NCBI RefSeq assembly: GCF_000233955.1
Contig: NZ_JH376595.1
Coordinates: forward strand, 1 to 64,000
DNA: 64,000 nt
DNA from: Paraprevotella clara YIT 11840
GTDB taxonomy: Bacteria > Bacteroidota > Bacteroidia > Bacteroidales > Bacteroidaceae
Direction: 5' to 3'
Every line of letters begins with the position of its first letter. Position 1 is the stretch's first letter. The notes beneath the pieces are model-generated. The model had not been told where the DNA came from, did no database searches, and saw only the letters and a program-made list of their open reading frames with translations. Below are positions 62,002-64,000 of the stretch, in pieces. Position numbers and translations under genes: made by a program.

Positions 62002-63606
62002 ATGGGAACATTCTTGGTTTATATCATCAAATCGGCTTTGTGCCTGACATTGCTTTATCTGCCTTATACCTTATTATTACGTAAGGAAAGGCTGCATCGC
62101 TTGAACCGTATGGCCCTGTTGGCCATACTTGCGGCTTCGTTCCTTTTCCCGCTTTCGCAGGAGGAGTGGTTTGGCGGAATGTGGCATTCGTGGCAGTCTG
62201 CCGCACCGGAAGGGGCGTATGCCGGATTGATAGACCGGCTTGGGCGGACGGAGCTTTTCATGCCGGAGGTCGTCATTATGCCGGATGCGGATGTTCCTGT
62301 TTGGCCTTTGGTGTGTGTCTGTCTTTATTTCGCAGGTCTGGCGGTGTCGTTGTCCGTCCGTATGTACCAGTTCTTCCGTATGCGTCGGGCGATATCTCGC
62401 GGTTGTCTGTGGCGCGAGAGCTTTTCAGACGGTATTACGCTCTACTGTCATGCCCGTCCCATGCCTCCTTTCAGTTGGATGCACAGCGTCGTGATGTGGG
62501 AAGGAGACTTGGAGGGCGATGCCGGCGAAGCCATTCTCATGCACGAAAAGGCCCATGTGCTGTACGGCCATTCCTACGATACGCTGCTGATGTTGGCTGT
62601 GGAGGCCGTACAGTGGTTCAATCCAGTGGTTTGGATGATGGAGATGGACTTGCGCTGCATTCATGAGTATCAGGCCGACGAGTACGTACTCAACCATGGA
62701 GTCAACGCGAAGAACTATCAGTTATATCTAATAAAAAAGGCCGTTGGCAGCCGACTGCAATCTTTTGCCAACGGTCTGAATCAAAGCACACTTAAAAAAC
62801 GTATTGCTATGATGTGTAACAAAAAATCAACGAAATGGGCAGTCTTGAAGTACATGTACCTGCTGCCCGTGGGGGCTTTTGCCACAGTGGCATTTGCCCG
62901 TCCGGAGATCGTAAACGGAGTAGACGGCCGGTTGGAGCAACTCTCTGCGGTCAAAGTTACGGATTTATCCGCAACCGCGAAAGCCGTCGCGGCTGAAAAT
63001 GTTCAGCCGGAACCTTTAAAAATGGAAAAAGCGGCTTCCAAAGCGGAAGTCTCCGGAGGGGAAGCCTCCAAGCCTTCTTCGGTTGTGGCGAAGGCAGATT
63101 CGGCCGTTGCCTCTTCGGAAAGGACGTCCGAAGGTATTGTGGTGACTGCGATGGCACCCCGGAATAAGGAGGAGGAGCCTGCCCGGACTAAGGAGAAAGA
63201 TTCTGCACCTCGCTATATGATGGTGAAGAGAGCCCATGTCATGCCCAGCAAGATATACGATGAGGTAGACGTGCGACCGACGTTTCCGGGTGGAGAAGCC
63301 GAGTGCATGGCGTATATGGCGCGTAACATAAAATATCCAAGAAAATGTATAGAAAACGGTGTAACGGGACGCGTGCTCTGTCGTTTGGTCGTCGATACGG
63401 ACGGGAGCCTGTGCAGTATCGAGATTAGAAGGGATTGTTATGCAAAGAAGATGGACGGCAGTCCGGCACCCGAAGGAATGTTGCGACTGTTTGTCGACGA
63501 GGCATTCCGCGTAGTAGACGGAATGCCGAAATGGACACCGGGACAGAAGGACGGGAAGGTGGTGGCTGCGCGCTATGTTTTGCCGTTTACATTCCGTCTG
63601 CAATGA
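62002..63606 (+). CDS. BlaR1-like M56 metalloprotease with C-terminal TonB domain
   Basis: This 534-residue protein has four membrane helices. The M56 zinc motif HEKAH lies in ILMHEKAHVLYGHSYDTLL, with a further zinc-ligand region CIHEYQADEYVL. A long linker (about 310-410; Ala/Ser/Lys-rich) leads to a C-terminal TonB-type domain (FPGGEAECMAYMARNIKYP, VTGRVLCRLVVDTDGSLCSI, GMPKWTPGQKDGKVVAARY). There is no penicillin-binding sensor. It is the signal-transducing protease for the BlaI-like repressor; the TonB-like end may be the sensor. Confidence 0.9.
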   Translation: MGTFLVYIIKSALCLTLLYLPYTLLLRKERLHRLNRMALLAILAASFLFPLSQEEWFGGMWHSWQSAAPEGAYAGLIDRLGRTELFMPEVVIMPDADVPVWPLVCVCLYFAGLAVSLSVRMYQFFRMRRAISRGCLWRESFSDGITLYCHARPMPPFSWMHSVVMWEGDLEGDAGEAILMHEKAHVLYGHSYDTLLMLAVEAVQWFNPVVWMMEMDLRCIHEYQADEYVLNHGVNAKNYQLYLIKKAVGSRLQSFANGLNQSTLKKRIAMMCNKKSTKWAVLKYMYLLPVGAFATVAFARPEIVNGVDGRLEQLSAVKVTDLSATAKAVAAENVQPEPLKMEKAASKAEVSGGEASKPSSVVAKADSAVASSERTSEGIVVTAMAPRNKEEEPARTKEKDSAPRYMMVKRAHVMPSKIYDEVDVRPTFPGGEAECMAYMARNIKYPRKCIENGVTGRVLCRLVVDTDGSLCSIEIRRDCYAKKMDGSPAPEGMLRLFVDEAFRVVDGMPKWTPGQKDGKVVAARYVLPFTFRLQ

Positions 63607-63691
63607 TGCTGTGCGGAACGAGTGTATGCCTGTAGGCATTCCAAACGTATTAGAATTTGAAAACGATTTGAAACCTTTTCGATATAATGAT

Positions 63692-64000
63692 ATGGGAACA
63701 TTTTTAGTCTACATCATCAAATCGGCATTTTGCCTGACGTTGCTTTATCTGCCTTACACGTTGTTGTTGCGTGGGGAGAAGCACCATCGTTTGAGCCGTA
63801 TGGCATTGCATGTCTTGTCGGTAGCTGCGTTCTTGTTACCGTTGGTACAGGAAGAGTGGTTCGGGGGGGCTGTCCGTTCATGGCAGACGGCAATGCCCGA
63901 AGGTACATACGCCGTGCTGGTGGAACGGTTGGAGCAGGCGGATGTGCTTGCCATGCCGGATACCGGGAGTAGTGAAGAAGCCGTACCCATCTGGCCTATG
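63692..64000 (+). CDS. Second BlaR1-like M56 protein (partial, cut by the right edge)
   Basis: ATG 63692 opens a frame to the window end (103 codons). The start MGTFLVYIIKSAFCLTLLYL is nearly identical to the upstream M56 protein, then FLLPLVQEEWFGGAVRSWQT. It is a tandem paralog, 85 bases after its neighbour. The catalytic part lies beyond the window. Confidence 0.85.
   Translation, partial: MGTFLVYIIKSAFCLTLLYLPYTLLLRGEKHHRLSRMALHVLSVAAFLLPLVQEEWFGGAVRSWQTAMPEGTYAVLVERLEQADVLAMPDTGSSEEAVPIWPM

Noticed and set aside
1-64000. tRNA or rRNA genes
   Set aside because: No cloverleaf with a conserved T-arm and no rRNA signature was seen in any intergenic gap.

Overview
The window comes from a gut-type Bacteroidales genome, most like Bacteroides/Phocaeicola. 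The signs are: promoters of the Bacteroidetes type (TAnnTTTG -7 box with a TTG-type -33 box) before many genes; a short rpoD lacking sigma region 1.1; a UpxY-type antiterminator behind an invertible promoter; a type IX secretion plug protein; and family members typical of this order (DUF4468, DUF4924, DUF1460, 6-bladed beta-propeller, VirE). No tRNA, rRNA or CRISPR array was seen.

Layout. 1-995: the 5' part of a VirE/VapE-like ATPase on the minus strand, running off the left edge. 1458-2901: a tyrosine DNA invertase and a 213-bp invertible promoter with perfect 29-bp inverted repeats, lying in the ON orientation. 3070-16721: a capsular polysaccharide locus. In order it holds upxY, a graveyard of broken fragments (IS66-like, neuB and an unknown tail), a CMP-sugar cytidylyltransferase, an unusual PP-loop ATPase, a Wzx flippase, a sialyltransferase-like GT, a Wzy polymerase, two hexapeptide acetyltransferases, two GT2, an acyltransferase 3, a GT4 and a GT26. 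No initiating phosphosugar transferase and no UpxZ were recognised. 16815-20537: a DUF4143 ATPase diverging from an SF2 helicase fused to WG-like repeats, with three 33-bp-periodic repeats between them. 20666-27741: a DUF4468 protein, then a minus-strand operon of LytTR regulator, LytS-type kinase, MacB-like permease, ATPase, MacA-like adaptor and TolC. 27891-30270: ribE, yihY and rnpB. 30467-41382: htrA, a beta-propeller lipoprotein, rpoD, an HprK-like kinase/S26 peptidase/PqqD trio, an MmcQ-like protein, a TRIC-like channel, a 2-hydroxyacid dehydrogenase, the T9SS plug protein and a DUF1460 protein. 41375-44380: mtgA, an OmpA lipoprotein and proS. 44588-51192: a TetR-controlled TolC/HlyD/YbhF-S-R-like exporter. 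51462-58528: a housekeeping minus-strand operon (fmt, clc, yrdC, prfC, rfbD, DUF4924, LysE). 58680-61366: a ROK kinase, a zeta-toxin-like pair and trmD. 61556-64000: BlaI with two tandem BlaR1-like M56 proteins, the second cut by the window edge.

How the parts work together. The invertase probably flips the promoter just downstream of it, switching the whole capsule operon on or off. UpxY then lets RNA polymerase read through the long operon. The cytidylyltransferase, the sialyltransferase-like GT and the neuB remnant point to a nonulosonic-acid-type sugar, and the PP-loop enzyme may modify it. The strongest unexplained signals are: the PP-loop/CMP-sugar pairing; the helicase-WG fusion with its 33-bp repeats; a family of 22-bp-periodic intergenic repeats at three sites (near 1.3, 32.4 and 51.4 kb); and the kinase/peptidase/PqqD trio, which has no visible precursor peptide.
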